DNA from: Gammaproteobacteria bacterium
GTDB lineage: Bacteria; Pseudomonadota; Gammaproteobacteria; Steroidobacterales; Steroidobacteraceae
Assembly (NCBI GenBank): GCA_011391405.1
Contig: JAABQQ010000282.1
Span: 1 to 62,011 of the forward strand
Length of the DNA stretch: 62,011 nucleotides
Reading direction: 5' to 3'
Below are positions 43,426-52,508 of the stretch, piece by piece. Positions within the stretch are counted from its first letter, which is position 1; each line of letters opens with the position of its first letter. The position numbers and the translations under genes are program-made. Below the pieces are notes generated by a model. The model saw only the letters and a list, made by a program, of their open reading frames with translations, was not told where the DNA came from and made no database searches.

Positions 43426-46400
43426 TCAGAACTTGCCGTAGTAGCCTTCTTTCAGGGCGTCGTAGAGGTTGGCGGCGGTGTGCATCTCGCCGTCGTACTC
43501 CAGCTGCTCGTCGCCCTTGACCTCGACCTCGGTGCCGTCCTCGAGCGTGAACACGTACGTCGTGTTCTTGAGGTCCTCTTCCTTGACCAGCACGCCCTGG
43601 AACGCCTCGGGGTTGAAGCGGAAGGTCGTGCAGCCCTTGAGGCCCTGCTCGTGCGCGTAGAGGTAGATGTCCTTGAAGTCTTCGTAGTTGTAGTCCGTCG
43701 GCACATTCGCGGTCTTCGAGATCGACGAGTCGATCCACTTCTGCGAGGCCGCCTGGATGTCCACGTGCTCGCGCGGCGTGATGTCGTCCGCCGTCGTGAA
43801 GTAGTCCGGCAGCTTGTCCGCCGCGGTGGTGCCGCCCGGGATCGCGTTCGGATTGATCAGCTCACGGTAGGCCAGCAGCTCGAATGAGAAGACGTCGATC
43901 TTTTCCTTCGACTTCTTGCCTTCACGGATCACGTTGCGGAAGTAATGGTGCGCGAACGACGGCTCGATGCCGTTCGAAGCATTGTTGGCCAGCGAGAGCG
44001 AGATCGTGCCCGTGGGCGCGATCGAACTGTGGTGCGTGAAGCGCGCGCCCCGCTGCGCCAGCTTGTCGACGAGTTCCGGCGCGACCTCAGCTACCCGCTG
44101 CATGTAGCGGCTGTAACGGGCGTGCAGCACGCGGCCGGGCAACTTGTCACCGGCCTTGATGCCGTCGCGGACCATCTCCGGACGCTTGCGCAGCATCTCG
44201 GCCGTAACGACGAACTCTTCCGTCATGATCGGCGCGGCGCCTTTTTCGTCAGCGAGGGCCAGTCCAGCCTCCCAACCGGCGACCGCCAGCTCCTTCGAGA
44301 CGCGCTCGGTGAAGCCGACCGCCTCGCGCGAGCCGTACTTCATGCGCAGCATCGTGATGGTCGAGCCGAGCCCCAGGAAACCCATGCCGTGGCGACGCTT
44401 GCGCGTGATCTCGTTGCGCTGCTGCTCGAGCGGCAGGCCGTTGATCTCGACCACGTTGTCGAGCATGCGCGTGAAGACGCGCACGACCTGGCGGTATTCC
44501 TCCCAATCGAACCGCGCTTCGTCCGTGAACGGATCACGCACGAAGTTGGTCAGGTTGATCGAACCGAGCAGGCACGAGCCATACGGCGGCAGCGGCTGCT
44601 CGCCGCAGTTGTGGGCATACAGGCCATTGGCATCGAATGCGTTCAGGCCCGGGACCTGCACATCGTAAACAGCTTCGACCCCTGCATCGACGATGCCGGT
44701 GACCTGCGCCGTATAGCGCTCGCGGTTGAGGGCGCGCCGATAGCTGCGCAGCGACGCACCCAGGCGAACCGCCTTGTCTGAATCCCCGAAGCCCACGCGT
44801 TCGGCAAACAGCGCGAGATTCTCGCCGCTGACGACGAGTTCGTGCTGCGGCCTCGTCGCGTACGACTTCGAGCCGCCCTTGCCGTCCGGTAACAGGCTCG
44901 AACCCGCCGGCCGCCGCTCGCGATAAATGCAGGACGCAATGCCGAGTCGCAGCAACATGCGCTGCACAGCTTCAAGTTGCGCGGAGTCGGACTGCGCGAG
45001 CCTGACACTGACACCCTTTTCCTGGCTGCCCTGGACGGAGCCGTCGGCATCGAACAGGCCGCGCAGGAAACCGCGCTGGAACACACTGGATGCGCGCTCC
45101 ATGCGCGCCGTGATGCGCTTGTCGCCGGGCTCCATGCCGACGTCCTGCGCCAGCTGCTTCAGAGCCGCCAGCGACATGCGGTACTCGTTGCGGCCACCGA
45201 CCTGGCTCCATCCGGCGAAATCACCGCGATGCGGCAGCGTCTGTGCCGCCGCCAGCGCTTCGCCCATGAGTGCGACGACCCCGCCGGCCAGTACGGCCGG
45301 CTCGCCGTTGGCCACCGCCGCGGGCTGCCAGACCGACAACACGGCCTTGTCCGACTTGAGCGTGCCGTCACCGACCAGCAATCCGAGCAGATAGCCCTGC
45401 TCCCGCGTGTAGTCTCCCGCCCATTCCGGTGCGGCGCGATGATCATTGAGAACGACACGGTCGCCCGTGCGCAGTTCGCCCGCCTCGCACCATTCGGTTC
45501 GTGTGGTGTAGCGCGTGTCACTGGCCACTCGCAGGACGCGGTGGTCCCGCGTCAGCCGCAGGCGATACCCTTCAGCGGTCTCCAGACTGACGACCGGCTT
45601 CTCGGCCGTGAAGAAGAAACCTTCGCGACCGCTCGCGTGATCCGCGCCGTTGACGCGCGCCATGAACTGCTGGCCAATGAGGTCGCTCACCTGGCGCGGA
45701 CCGACGTCCGTGTGCACCCAGGTATCTGCGGTGACGCAAGGGTTGGTCGCGCGGATCGACTCGCACCACCAGTTGTTGTTCATCTCGTTGACGCGGTCGA
45801 TCAGCACGAAGCCGGGCTCGGCGAAGTCGTACGTCGAGGACATGATCACGTCCCACATGCGCTTCGCCGGCAGGGTCTTGTAGACCTTGCACAACACCAG
45901 GCCTTCGTCGTTGTGGACGTAGTTGGACGCGTCCGGCCATTCACGCCAGAGGAATTTGCTGCGATCCGCGGTGTCTTCGCCGACGATCTCGGCAGCGCGC
46001 ACCGGGAAGGCGAGCTGCCAGTCCTTGTCTTCGCGCACGGCACGCATGAATTCGTCGGTGATCAGCAGCGACAGGTTGAATTGGCGCAGCCGGCCCGCTT
46101 CGCGCTTGGCGCGGATGAACTCCATCGCGTCGGGGTGACCGATGTCGAACGTGCCCATCTGCGCGCCGCGGCGGCCGCCGGCCGACGACACGGTGAAGCA
46201 CATCTTGTCGTAGATATCCATGAACGAGAGCGGACCCGAGGTATAGGCGCCCGCACCCGACACGTATGCGCCGCGCGGACGCAGTGTCGAGAATTCGTAG
46301 CCGATGCCGCAGCCGGCCTTCAGCGTGAGGCCAGCCTCGTGCACCTTGCCGAGGATGTCGTCCATCGAGTCGCGGATGGTGCCCGACACGGTGCAGTTGA

Positions 46401-46698
46401 TCGTCGACGTGGCTGGCTTGTGTTCCAGCGCGCCGGCGTTCGAGGTGACGCGGCCAGCCGGGATCGCGCCACGACGCAACGCCCACAGGAACTGTTCGTT
46501 CCAGGTCTCGCGGACCTCGGGTGCTTCGACGTCGGCCAAAGCCCGGGCAACGCGCTTGTACGTGTCGTCCATCGAGCGGTCGATCGGGGTCCCGTCCTTG
46601 GCGGACAGGCGGTATTTCTTGTCCCAGATGTCGAGTGACGCTTCCTGGAACGGGATGCTGCGCGCATCAGATGAATGCAATTTCACGGCGGTGCTCAT
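43426..46698 (-). CDS. nrdJa: Adenosylcobalamin-dependent ribonucleotide reductase large subunit NrdJa, intein-containing precursor
   Basis: The 1090-residue precursor holds a 713-residue extein after removal of a 377-residue intein. Extein motifs: INCTVSGTIRDS, LKAGCGIGYEFSTLRPRGAYVSGAGAYTSGPLSFMDI, GGRRGAQMGTFDI, the active-site NPC-GEQPLPPYGSC junction and PTGTISLSLANNASNGIEPSFA. The class II enzyme makes dNTPs in the presence or absence of oxygen using AdoCbl to create a thiyl radical. Splicing is required because the intein interrupts NPCGEQPL. Length without intein is close to Pseudomonas NrdJa (about 730). Upstream promoter and NrdR-like sites are listed separately. Supply of AdoCbl fits the btuB-pduO-btuF genes. 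Confidence 0.95.
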   Translation of the reverse strand: MSTAVKLHSSDARSIPFQEASLDIWDKKYRLSAKDGTPIDRSMDDTYKRVARALADVEAPEVRETWNEQFLWALRRGAIPAGRVTSNAGALEHKPATSTINCTVSGTIRDSMDDILGKVHEAGLTLKAGCGIGYEFSTLRPRGAYVSGAGAYTSGPLSFMDIYDKMCFTVSSAGGRRGAQMGTFDIGHPDAMEFIRAKREAGRLRQFNLSLLITDEFMRAVREDKDWQLAFPVRAAEIVGEDTADRSKFLWREWPDASNYVHNDEGLVLCKVYKTLPAKRMWDVIMSSTYDFAEPGFVLIDRVNEMNNNWWCESIRATNPCVTADTWVHTDVGPRQVSDLIGQQFMARVNGADHASGREGFFFTAEKPVVSLETAEGYRLRLTRDHRVLRVASDTRYTTRTEWCEAGELRTGDRVVLNDHRAAPEWAGDYTREQGYLLGLLVGDGTLKSDKAVLSVWQPAAVANGEPAVLAGGVVALMGEALAAAQTLPHRGDFAGWSQVGGRNEYRMSLAALKQLAQDVGMEPGDKRITARMERASSVFQRGFLRGLFDADGSVQGSQEKGVSVRLAQSDSAQLEAVQRMLLRLGIASCIYRERRPAGSSLLPDGKGGSKSYATRPQHELVVSGENLALFAERVGFGDSDKAVRLGASLRSYRRALNRERYTAQVTGIVDAGVEAVYDVQVPGLNAFDANGLYAHNCGEQPLPPYGSCLLGSINLTNFVRDPFTDEARFDWEEYRQVVRVFTRMLDNVVEINGLPLEQQRNEITRKRRHGMGFLGLGSTITMLRMKYGSREAVGFTERVSKELAVAGWEAGLALADEKGAAPIMTEEFVVTAEMLRKRPEMVRDGIKAGDKLPGRVLHARYSRYMQRVAEVAPELVDKLAQRGARFTHHSSIAPTGTISLSLANNASNGIEPSFAHHYFRNVIREGKKSKEKIDVFSFELLAYRELINPNAIPGGTTAADKLPDYFTTADDITPREHVDIQAASQKWIDSSISKTANVPTDYNYEDFKDIYLYAHEQGLKGCTTFRFNPEAFQGVLVKEEDLKNTTYVFTLEDGTEVEVKGDEQLEYDGEMHTAANLYDALKEGYYGKF
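44608..45738 (-). other. Intein with LAGLIDADG homing endonuclease inside NrdJa
   Basis: Residues 321-697 of the precursor. Splice blocks: Cys1 (CVTADTWV), block B with TRDH (GYRLRLTRDHRVLRV, near 380), and a C-terminal VYDVQVPGLNAFDANGLYAHN with penultimate His and terminal Asn, followed by extein Cys+1. Two LAGLIDADG motifs, YLLGLLVGDGTL (about 434-445) and FLRGLFDADGSV (about 541-552), keep their acidic residues. All catalytic positions needed for splicing are present, so it looks active. Cys+1 is the cysteine of NPCGEQPL. Confidence 0.95.
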
Positions 46699-46867
46699 TG
46701 CGGCAACACGGCTCCCCGGCTCACGGCGGCTGCAGAAAAAATGGAAAGACTCCCCCTCGGATCGCTGCCCCCGCCGCGCACGACGAAAACCGCAAAAAAA
46801 CCGACCGGCCCCGGCGTGCGGTCTGCTCGGAGTGCCCAGGAACCCCCCTGCAGGACACTCGTGCCGG

Positions 46868-46922
46868 ACACAACATCTAGGGTCAGGGGGGCAAGACTAT
46901 GCACCGTCCGAACGCCCGTCAA
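46868..46922 (-). promoter_or_regulatory. Candidate nrdJa promoter with overlapping NrdR-like box
   Basis: On the minus strand TTGACG (46917-46922) and TAGTCT (46894-46899) are 17 bp apart. About 10 bp downstream lies ACACAACATCTAGGGT as read on the plus strand (46868-46883), which matches most positions of the NrdR consensus. The position just after the start point suits repression. Leader to ATG is about 170 nt. Confidence 0.6.
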
Positions 46923-47057
46923 CTGCTGATTTCGCTTACGTCCGGCGGCTTGGCGTGAAGTTTTTTCACTTGTAATTCATGTGCTTACGAGACCGCGGCC
47001 GAAAACTCCGGGGATGCCCGAAACGACTTCCCCGTCAAGTGGAATTTTCCGGCTGGA

Positions 47058-47123
47058 ACACAATATCTTGTGTCCGCCGGGTTGCACTGGCAACGCACCG
47101 CGTCCGCACACGATATCCACAGG
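47058..47123. promoter_or_regulatory. NrdR-box-like palindrome and second half-match between nrdJa and degP
   Basis: ACACAATATCTTGTGT (47058-47073) is nearly identical to the NrdR consensus acaCwAtATaTwGtGt and is a palindrome with ACACAA/TTGTGT arms. ACACGATATCCACAGG (47108-47123) is a weaker match 50 bp away centre to centre. The sites are 360 and 410 bp upstream of nrdJa and about 160-220 bp upstream of degP, so the target gene is uncertain. The rest of 46699-47278 shows no gene. Confidence 0.55.
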
Positions 47124-47278
47124 CTTGCCCACACACCCGGTTGGCGCGTCCCGCGGAACTCGGCGCGAGGTTTGCAGTCCGAAGCGTGACCGGCAGGAGC
47201 GGAAGGCGAAATCGCGCCTGCTAGACTCCGCGCCGTTTTCGGCGGCAACGTCAGCAGCTATTCAGGAACCCATTGCCC

Positions 47279-48613
47279 ATGAAGCTTCCCTTGAGCCTCG
47301 CCACCCTCCTGCTCGCCGCATGGACCTCGGTGGCAGGCGCGCAGCTCCCCGCCACCGTCGGCGAGACTCCGGTGCCTTCGCTGGCCCCGATGCTGAAGCG
47401 CGTCACCCCGGCCGTCGTGAACATCGCGACCCGCGGCACCGTCGAAGAACAGAACCCGCTGATGAACGACCCGTTCTTCCGCCGCTTCTTCGATACGCCG
47501 AACCAGCCACGCCAGCGTGAATTCCAGAGCGCGGGCTCGGGCGTGATCGTCGACGCGAAGAACGGCTACATCATCACCAACGCGCACGTCGTAGAGAACG
47601 CCACGGACATCACCGTGCAGCTGCTCGACAACCGTTCGCTGAAGGCGAAGGTCGTCGGCACCGATCCCGGCTCCGACGTCGCGGTGCTCAAGGTCCAGGC
47701 CGGCAACCTCGTCGACTTGCCGATCGCCGATTCCGATCGCGCGGAAGTCGGCGATTTCGTCGTCGCCATCGGTAATCCGTTCGGCCTCGGCCACACTGTC
47801 ACTTCCGGCATCGTGAGCGCGCTCGGCCGCTCCGGCATCAACCCGGAAGGCTACGAAGACTTCATCCAGACGGACGCGTCGATCAACCCCGGCAATTCCG
47901 GCGGCGCCCTCGTGAATCTCGGCGGCCAGCTCGTCGGCATCAACTCCGCGATCCTCTCGCGCACGGGCGGCAACATCGGCATCGGTTTCGCGATCCCGGC
48001 GAACATGATGAAGGTCGTGATGAACCAGCTGATCAAGTACGGCGCCGTGAAGCGCGGTGTGCTCGGCGTGAACATCCAGACGCTGGCACCCGAAATCGCG
48101 CAGAGCATGGACCTGCCGCAAACCACGCAGGGTGCGCTGGTGTCGCAGGTCGTCGAGGGTTCGCCGGCCGAAAAGGCCGGCGTCAAGGCGGGCGACGTCA
48201 TCACTGCCGTCAATGGTCGCCCGGTGAAGGATGCGGGCAGTCTGCGCAATTCGATCGGCTTGCTCAGCATCGGCGAGAAGGTGGACCTCGCGCTGCTGCG
48301 CGACGGCAAGCCACGCCGCGTGACTGCGACCGTCAGCGAGCGTGATGCAACGGCCGAAGCCAAGGCGAGCGGCGCGCATTCCGGCCTCGATGGCGCGGAC
48401 ATCACGGACGGCCCGAACGGCGCGCTGATCCGCGCCGTCGCGGAGGGCAGTCCTGCGGCGCAACGTGGCCTGCGCGCCAACGACGTGATCCTCGCGGTGG
48501 GGCGAGTGCGCGTCGCCAGCGTGGCGGAGTTTCGCAAGGCCACCGAAGGCCTGGAGGCGTTCGTGCTGCAGATACGCCGTGGCAATGCGATGCTCGTGAT
48601 CCCGATTCGCTGA
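47279..48613 (+). CDS. Periplasmic serine protease, DegP/HtrA family
   Basis: A 444-residue exported protease. Signal peptide ends near AGA (residue 22). Triad: His103 (TNAHVV), Asp133 (SDVAVLKV), Ser207 (GNSGGAL). Two PDZ domains follow (about 260-345 and 360-440). It degrades or refolds misfolded envelope proteins. Shorter than E. coli DegP (474) and DegQ-like in its reduced Q-loop (NPLMNDPFFRRFFDTP). ATG 47279 is chosen; TTG 47273 is in frame. Second PDZ domain uses an unusual GLRANDVILAVGR carboxylate loop. Confidence 0.93.
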   Translation: MKLPLSLATLLLAAWTSVAGAQLPATVGETPVPSLAPMLKRVTPAVVNIATRGTVEEQNPLMNDPFFRRFFDTPNQPRQREFQSAGSGVIVDAKNGYIITNAHVVENATDITVQLLDNRSLKAKVVGTDPGSDVAVLKVQAGNLVDLPIADSDRAEVGDFVVAIGNPFGLGHTVTSGIVSALGRSGINPEGYEDFIQTDASINPGNSGGALVNLGGQLVGINSAILSRTGGNIGIGFAIPANMMKVVMNQLIKYGAVKRGVLGVNIQTLAPEIAQSMDLPQTTQGALVSQVVEGSPAEKAGVKAGDVITAVNGRPVKDAGSLRNSIGLLSIGEKVDLALLRDGKPRRVTATVSERDATAEAKASGAHSGLDGADITDGPNGALIRAVAEGSPAAQRGLRANDVILAVGRVRVASVAEFRKATEGLEAFVLQIRRGNAMLVIPIR

Positions 48614-48646
48614 GCCAGCAGCTCACTTCCCACGAGGTCGCAGCAC

Positions 48647-49573
48647 ATGTCATTGCAGGTCTGCGTCCTCGGCGGGACGGGTTTCATCGGCCAGGAGATC
48701 GTGGCGCGGCTCGCCGCAACCGGCCACGAGGTGAAGGTGCTGACGCGCGACCCCGCGCAGCACCGGGATTTGACGGTCCTGTCGTCGATACGGCTGGTCC
48801 GCGCCGACGTCCATGACGAACAGCGGCTCGAGGACGAGTTCCAAGGCTGCGACGTCGTCATCAACCTGGTTGGCATCCTCAACGAGACGAAGCTCGGACG
48901 CGGCAACGGCGCGCAGTTTCGCCACGTGCACACCGAGCTGCCGCAGAAATGCGTGCGCGCCTGCCACGCCGCTGGCGTCCGGCGCTACCTGCACATGAGC
49001 GGCCTGAAGGCCGATTCAATGCGCGGTCCGAGCCATTATTTGACGTCGAAGGGGCTCGCCGAGGATTACATCCGCGAGCACTGTGCCGCGGGATCACCGG
49101 AGTACGTGATTTTTCAGCCTTCTGTTGTTTTCGGGCCGGGCGATGCCTTCATCAACAATTTCGCCAGCATCCTGAAAATCACGCCGGGCATGCTGCCCCT
49201 GGCATGCGCCGATGCGAAATTCGCGCCGGTCTACGCAGGCGACGTGGCCGCTGCGTTCGTCACGTGCCTGGAACGAAAAGACGCCGCGGGCCGCACGTTC
49301 CAGTTGTGCGGTCCCGACATGATGACGCTCGGCGACATCGTGCGGCTGACGGCCCACTACCTCGGGCTCAAGCGCGTGGTGATCCCTTTGCCGCGCGCGG
49401 TCTCGCGCGTGCAGGCAGCGGTCATGGACTTCGTCCCGGGCAAGCCGTTCTCGACCGACAACTTCCTGTCCGCCACCCTCGACTCCACGTGCGACTGCGA
49501 TGGCCTCGCGGAACTCGGCATCGAGCGGACGGCGATGCGCAGCGTATTGCCGCGTTACCTGCAGTCGCGCTGA
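48647..49573 (+). CDS. Complex I NDUFA9-like NAD(P)H-binding protein
   Basis: A 308-residue atypical short-chain dehydrogenase. GGTGFIG (residues 9-15) binds the cofactor; VINLVGIL, HMSGLKAD, YLTSKGLAEDYI and FQPSVVFGPGDAFINNFA are typical of the NDUFA9/YwnB-like group in proteobacteria. Function in bacteria is not known. Follows degP by 33 nt, a frequent neighbour pair. Confidence 0.85.
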   Translation: MSLQVCVLGGTGFIGQEIVARLAATGHEVKVLTRDPAQHRDLTVLSSIRLVRADVHDEQRLEDEFQGCDVVINLVGILNETKLGRGNGAQFRHVHTELPQKCVRACHAAGVRRYLHMSGLKADSMRGPSHYLTSKGLAEDYIREHCAAGSPEYVIFQPSVVFGPGDAFINNFASILKITPGMLPLACADAKFAPVYAGDVAAAFVTCLERKDAAGRTFQLCGPDMMTLGDIVRLTAHYLGLKRVVIPLPRAVSRVQAAVMDFVPGKPFSTDNFLSATLDSTCDCDGLAELGIERTAMRSVLPRYLQSR

Positions 49574-49576
49574 GAA

Positions 49577-50626
49577 TCAGCGCGCCATGCCGAGGTGTGC
49601 GCCACACAGCTGGGCGTGGCGCGTCTTCACGTCGAGCCGACGGGTCGCTTCGACCACGGCATAGAATGCAGGCAGCGAACCCGCCGCCTGCAAAGTATGC
49701 CGCAGCCCCGGCACGCAATCCTCGTAAGTCGCGACCGCTGCCAGGTGCGCGTTGTTGAGCGTGCGCGCAAACCAGCCGTCGTATCCGGCATACCCGCCCC
49801 AGCGAGCACGCAGCTGCTCGTAGCGGAACTCGAGCCGGCCGAATTCGCGCTGCTTCTCGATGCGCATGGCGTCCGGGGGCACGTCCGCAGCATAGAGTTG
49901 CGCGAGCCGGCCGCGTGTATCGCGCAGCAGCGCTGCAAAGTCCTTTTGTCGCGCCACCGCGACCTCGTGCCCGGCAATCTCGCCTGCCCTGCCTTGCTGC
50001 AGCAGCCAGCGACGGATGCCTTCGTCCTCGACGACGCTCGCGAACGCCTCGTTCATCGCGCTGTCGTCGGCGAAGTAGAGCCGCTCGTGCGCGAGCTCGT
50101 GAAAGATCGTGCCGACGAGTCGCGTGTCGCGCCATCCAAGCATCGAACCAAACACCGGATCCGGCAGGCGACCCAGCGTGGAGTACGTCGAGACGCCGTC
50201 CACGCTGACGTCGTTACCGCGCAACGACAGCCTGCGGCCGTAGGAGCGCGCGCTGGTCTCGTTGAAATAGCCGCGGTACGTGATGCATCCCGTGAGCGGA
50301 AAGCACCAGCGGTGCGGTTCGACCGCAAACTCCGGCGTGGCGACCACGTTGTGCACGACATAGGGACGACCCATGTCCGCGTAGTTGCGGTAGCTCTTGC
50401 CGTCGTACAGCGCGAGCTCGTCGATCGCAAAGGCGCGCGAAGCCTCCACGAGCTGCAGCCGTTCGCGCGTGTGCGGCGGTGTCGACGGATTCGCGAGCAC
50501 GTCCGGAATCGGCTCGCTGCGATAGATCACCTTCGCTTGACCGCTCGCCGCCTGCAGGACGTAGCAGCCGCTCAGCGCGAGTGTTGCGCTGGCGATGGCG
50601 GCGATTCGCAGGCAGTGCGGGTGCAT
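49577..50626 (-). CDS. Putative aminopeptidase lipoprotein (Aminopep family)
   Basis: A 349-residue protein with lipobox LSGC (Cys 21). HELAHERLYF at 176 holds an HExxH zinc motif (HELAH), followed by NEAFASVVEDEG, whose glutamate is a likely third ligand. These and SRAFAIDELALYDGKSYRNYADM match the proteobacterial PF10023 'putative aminopeptidase' family. Probably periplasmic and membrane-attached. Faces the NDUFA9-like gene tail to tail. Activity not shown for the family as far as I know. Confidence 0.85.
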   Translation of the reverse strand: MHPHCLRIAAIASATLALSGCYVLQAASGQAKVIYRSEPIPDVLANPSTPPHTRERLQLVEASRAFAIDELALYDGKSYRNYADMGRPYVVHNVVATPEFAVEPHRWCFPLTGCITYRGYFNETSARSYGRRLSLRGNDVSVDGVSTYSTLGRLPDPVFGSMLGWRDTRLVGTIFHELAHERLYFADDSAMNEAFASVVEDEGIRRWLLQQGRAGEIAGHEVAVARQKDFAALLRDTRGRLAQLYAADVPPDAMRIEKQREFGRLEFRYEQLRARWGGYAGYDGWFARTLNNAHLAAVATYEDCVPGLRHTLQAAGSLPAFYAVVEATRRLDVKTRHAQLCGAHLGMAR

Positions 50627-50721
50627 GCGGCGAGCTTAGCGAAGCTGCTTCGGTGTGCGCAGCTTCATTGCGAACCAGTCGCGCTGGAGCGGAATTTCGA
50701 TCAGAACGGCTGGCATTGCGG

Positions 50722-50851
50722 GCGGCCGATCCGTGGCCTTTCCCAGGGCTTGGAAAGGCAGACACGCGCCCTGGGAAAGGCCACGAATCGACCGCTTGCG
50801 ATACCGCGCCTGAGCGCCTTTTCCGCCAGAGCGGAAAAGGTCGCACGGCGC
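50722..50851 (-). repeat. Family I double-hairpin element, copy 3 (reverse)
   Basis: Hairpin B: stem 50727-50749 with 50768-50790 (23 bp, one mismatch, with GCGG/CCGC extending it) around GAAAGGCAGACA. Hairpin A: 50806-50851, GCGCC-TGA-GCG, stem CCTTTTCCGC/GCGGAAAAGG, then T-CGC-AC-GGCGC. Lies 96 nt upstream of the minus-strand aminopeptidase start, in the divergent gap to cca. Confidence 0.85.
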
Positions 50852-51050
50852 ACGCGGCGTTGAGAGCATCAAATCGCAGATTCGAGCCGCAGCAGCCCGA
50901 TCACCGGCCACCAACGCCGTCTTCGACCTCGGACACTACTCGCTGAGTCGGCATCGCCGTGGGGCGTTTCGCCCAACCCGAGATTGCGGTTGCCGCGCAC
51001 TGCTCCCCGGTACTGACGCACCGTTCCGTAGATCTCCTGGCAGGCTGCAT

Positions 51051-51210
51051 GCGCCGTGCGAGTCGTCGGGCATGGGATGCCGCCCCGCCTTGGTCAATGC
51101 TGCATCGCCCGACGAGTCGCTCAGGCGCGTGACGCCGGGATCGGGATTCGGTTTCGATTCCGACGCCCGTGTCTGCCTTTCCGGGCGTCGTAATCGAAAC
51201 CGAATCCCGA
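51051..51210 (+). repeat. Family I double-hairpin element, copy 4 (forward)
   Basis: Hairpin A: GCGCCGTGCGA at 51051 to CGCTCAGGCGC ending 51128, with inner stem TCGTCGGGC/GCCCGACGA and a loop of about 36 nt. Hairpin B: 29-bp stem (51141-51169, 51182-51210) with one mismatch around TGTCTGCCTTTC. Inverted relative to copy 3; the 199 bp between them show no gene. Ends 43 nt before the cca start. Confidence 0.85.
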
Positions 51211-51253
51211 CCCGACACCCACCGCCCCCCGCGAACTCGGCTACGATTCAGCA

Positions 51254-52492
51254 ATGAAAACCTACCTGGTGGGCGGTGCCGTGCGCGACGCGCTGCTCGG
51301 ACGGCCCTGCACCGAGCGCGACTACGTGGTCGTCGGCGCCCAGCCCGACGACCTGATCGCGCGCGGCTACCGCCCGGTCGGCAAGGACTTTCCCGTCTTC
51401 CTGCATCCGCAGAGCGGCGACCAGTACGCGCTCGCCCGGACCGAACGCAAGACCGGTGCCGGCTACTACGGCTTCGCCACGCGTTTCTCGCCCGACGTCA
51501 CGCTCGAGGAAGACCTCGCGCGGCGTGACCTCACGATCAACGCGATGGCGCAGACGATCGAAGGCATCGATGGCGGCAGCGACGTCATCGATCCGTATGG
51601 TGGCCGTCGCGACCTCGAGGCTCGTGTTCTGCGCCATGTCTCACCCGCTTTCGTCGAGGACCCGTTGCGCGTGCTGCGCGTCGCGCGTTTCGCCGCGCGC
51701 TTCGCCCCACTCGGCTTCACGATCGCGCCCGAGACGATGCAGCTGATGCAGGACATCGTGCGCTCCGGCGAGATGCGGGCCCTGGTAGCCGAACGCGTCT
51801 GGGTCGAAACCGAGCGCGCGCTGGGCGAGAAGACGCCGGCGGTCTACTTCGAAGTGCTGCGCCAATGCGGTGCGCTCGCGGTGCTGTTGCCGGAGGTCGA
51901 TTGCTTGTTCGGCGTGCCGCAGCCCGAGAAGTGGCATCCCGAAATCGACACCGGCGTCCACACGCTGCAGGTGCTCGACGTCGCGTCGGAGTTGTCGAAT
52001 GAAACGACGGTGCGCTTCGCCGCGCTCGTGCACGACCTCGGCAAGGGTGTCACGCCGCGGGACCAGTGGCCGCGGCATATCGGTCACGAACAGGCAGGGG
52101 TCCGCGTCATCGGACAGATGTGCGAGCGGCTCAAGGTGCCCACCGAGCACCGCGAGCTGGGACAACTGGTGTCGCGCGAACACCAGCGCATCCATCGCGC
52201 GGCTGAACTGCGCGACGCGACCGTGCTCGAGGTACTGGAAGCTGCCGACGCCTTTCGCCGCCCGGAGCGCTTCGACCGATTGCTGCTTGCCTGCGAGGCG
52301 GATGCTCGCGGACGCGGCCCGGAGTTGCGGGCGCAAACCTATCACCAGGCCCGGCTATTTCGCGACTTTTTCGGTGCTGCGGCAGCGGTCAAGCTCGACG
52401 TCGACGTGATGAAGCAGCTGGCCGGGCCCGCCATTGCGCAGGCGCTGCGCGTTGCCCGGGTCGCGGCGATTCAAAACGTACAGGGGCGCTGA
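51254..52492 (+). CDS. cca: CCA-adding tRNA nucleotidyltransferase with HD domain
   Basis: A 412-residue enzyme that adds or repairs the 3' CCA of tRNA. YLVGGAVRDALLG, RDYVVVG (DxD-type acidic site) and EEDLARRDLTINAMA are class II nucleotidyltransferase motifs; HTLQVLD and ALVHDLGKG belong to the C-terminal HD phosphohydrolase domain of the gammaproteobacterial type. Family length. Family I copy 4 lies in its leader. Confidence 0.95.
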   Translation: MKTYLVGGAVRDALLGRPCTERDYVVVGAQPDDLIARGYRPVGKDFPVFLHPQSGDQYALARTERKTGAGYYGFATRFSPDVTLEEDLARRDLTINAMAQTIEGIDGGSDVIDPYGGRRDLEARVLRHVSPAFVEDPLRVLRVARFAARFAPLGFTIAPETMQLMQDIVRSGEMRALVAERVWVETERALGEKTPAVYFEVLRQCGALAVLLPEVDCLFGVPQPEKWHPEIDTGVHTLQVLDVASELSNETTVRFAALVHDLGKGVTPRDQWPRHIGHEQAGVRVIGQMCERLKVPTEHRELGQLVSREHQRIHRAAELRDATVLEVLEAADAFRRPERFDRLLLACEADARGRGPELRAQTYHQARLFRDFFGAAAAVKLDVDVMKQLAGPAIAQALRVARVAAIQNVQGR

Positions 52493-52508
52493 GCGCGCTC
52501 GACCTGCG

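Noticed and set aside
44608..45738. A separate homing endonuclease gene inside nrdJa
   Set aside because: The sequence is in frame with both exteins and has splice-junction residues, so it is an intein.
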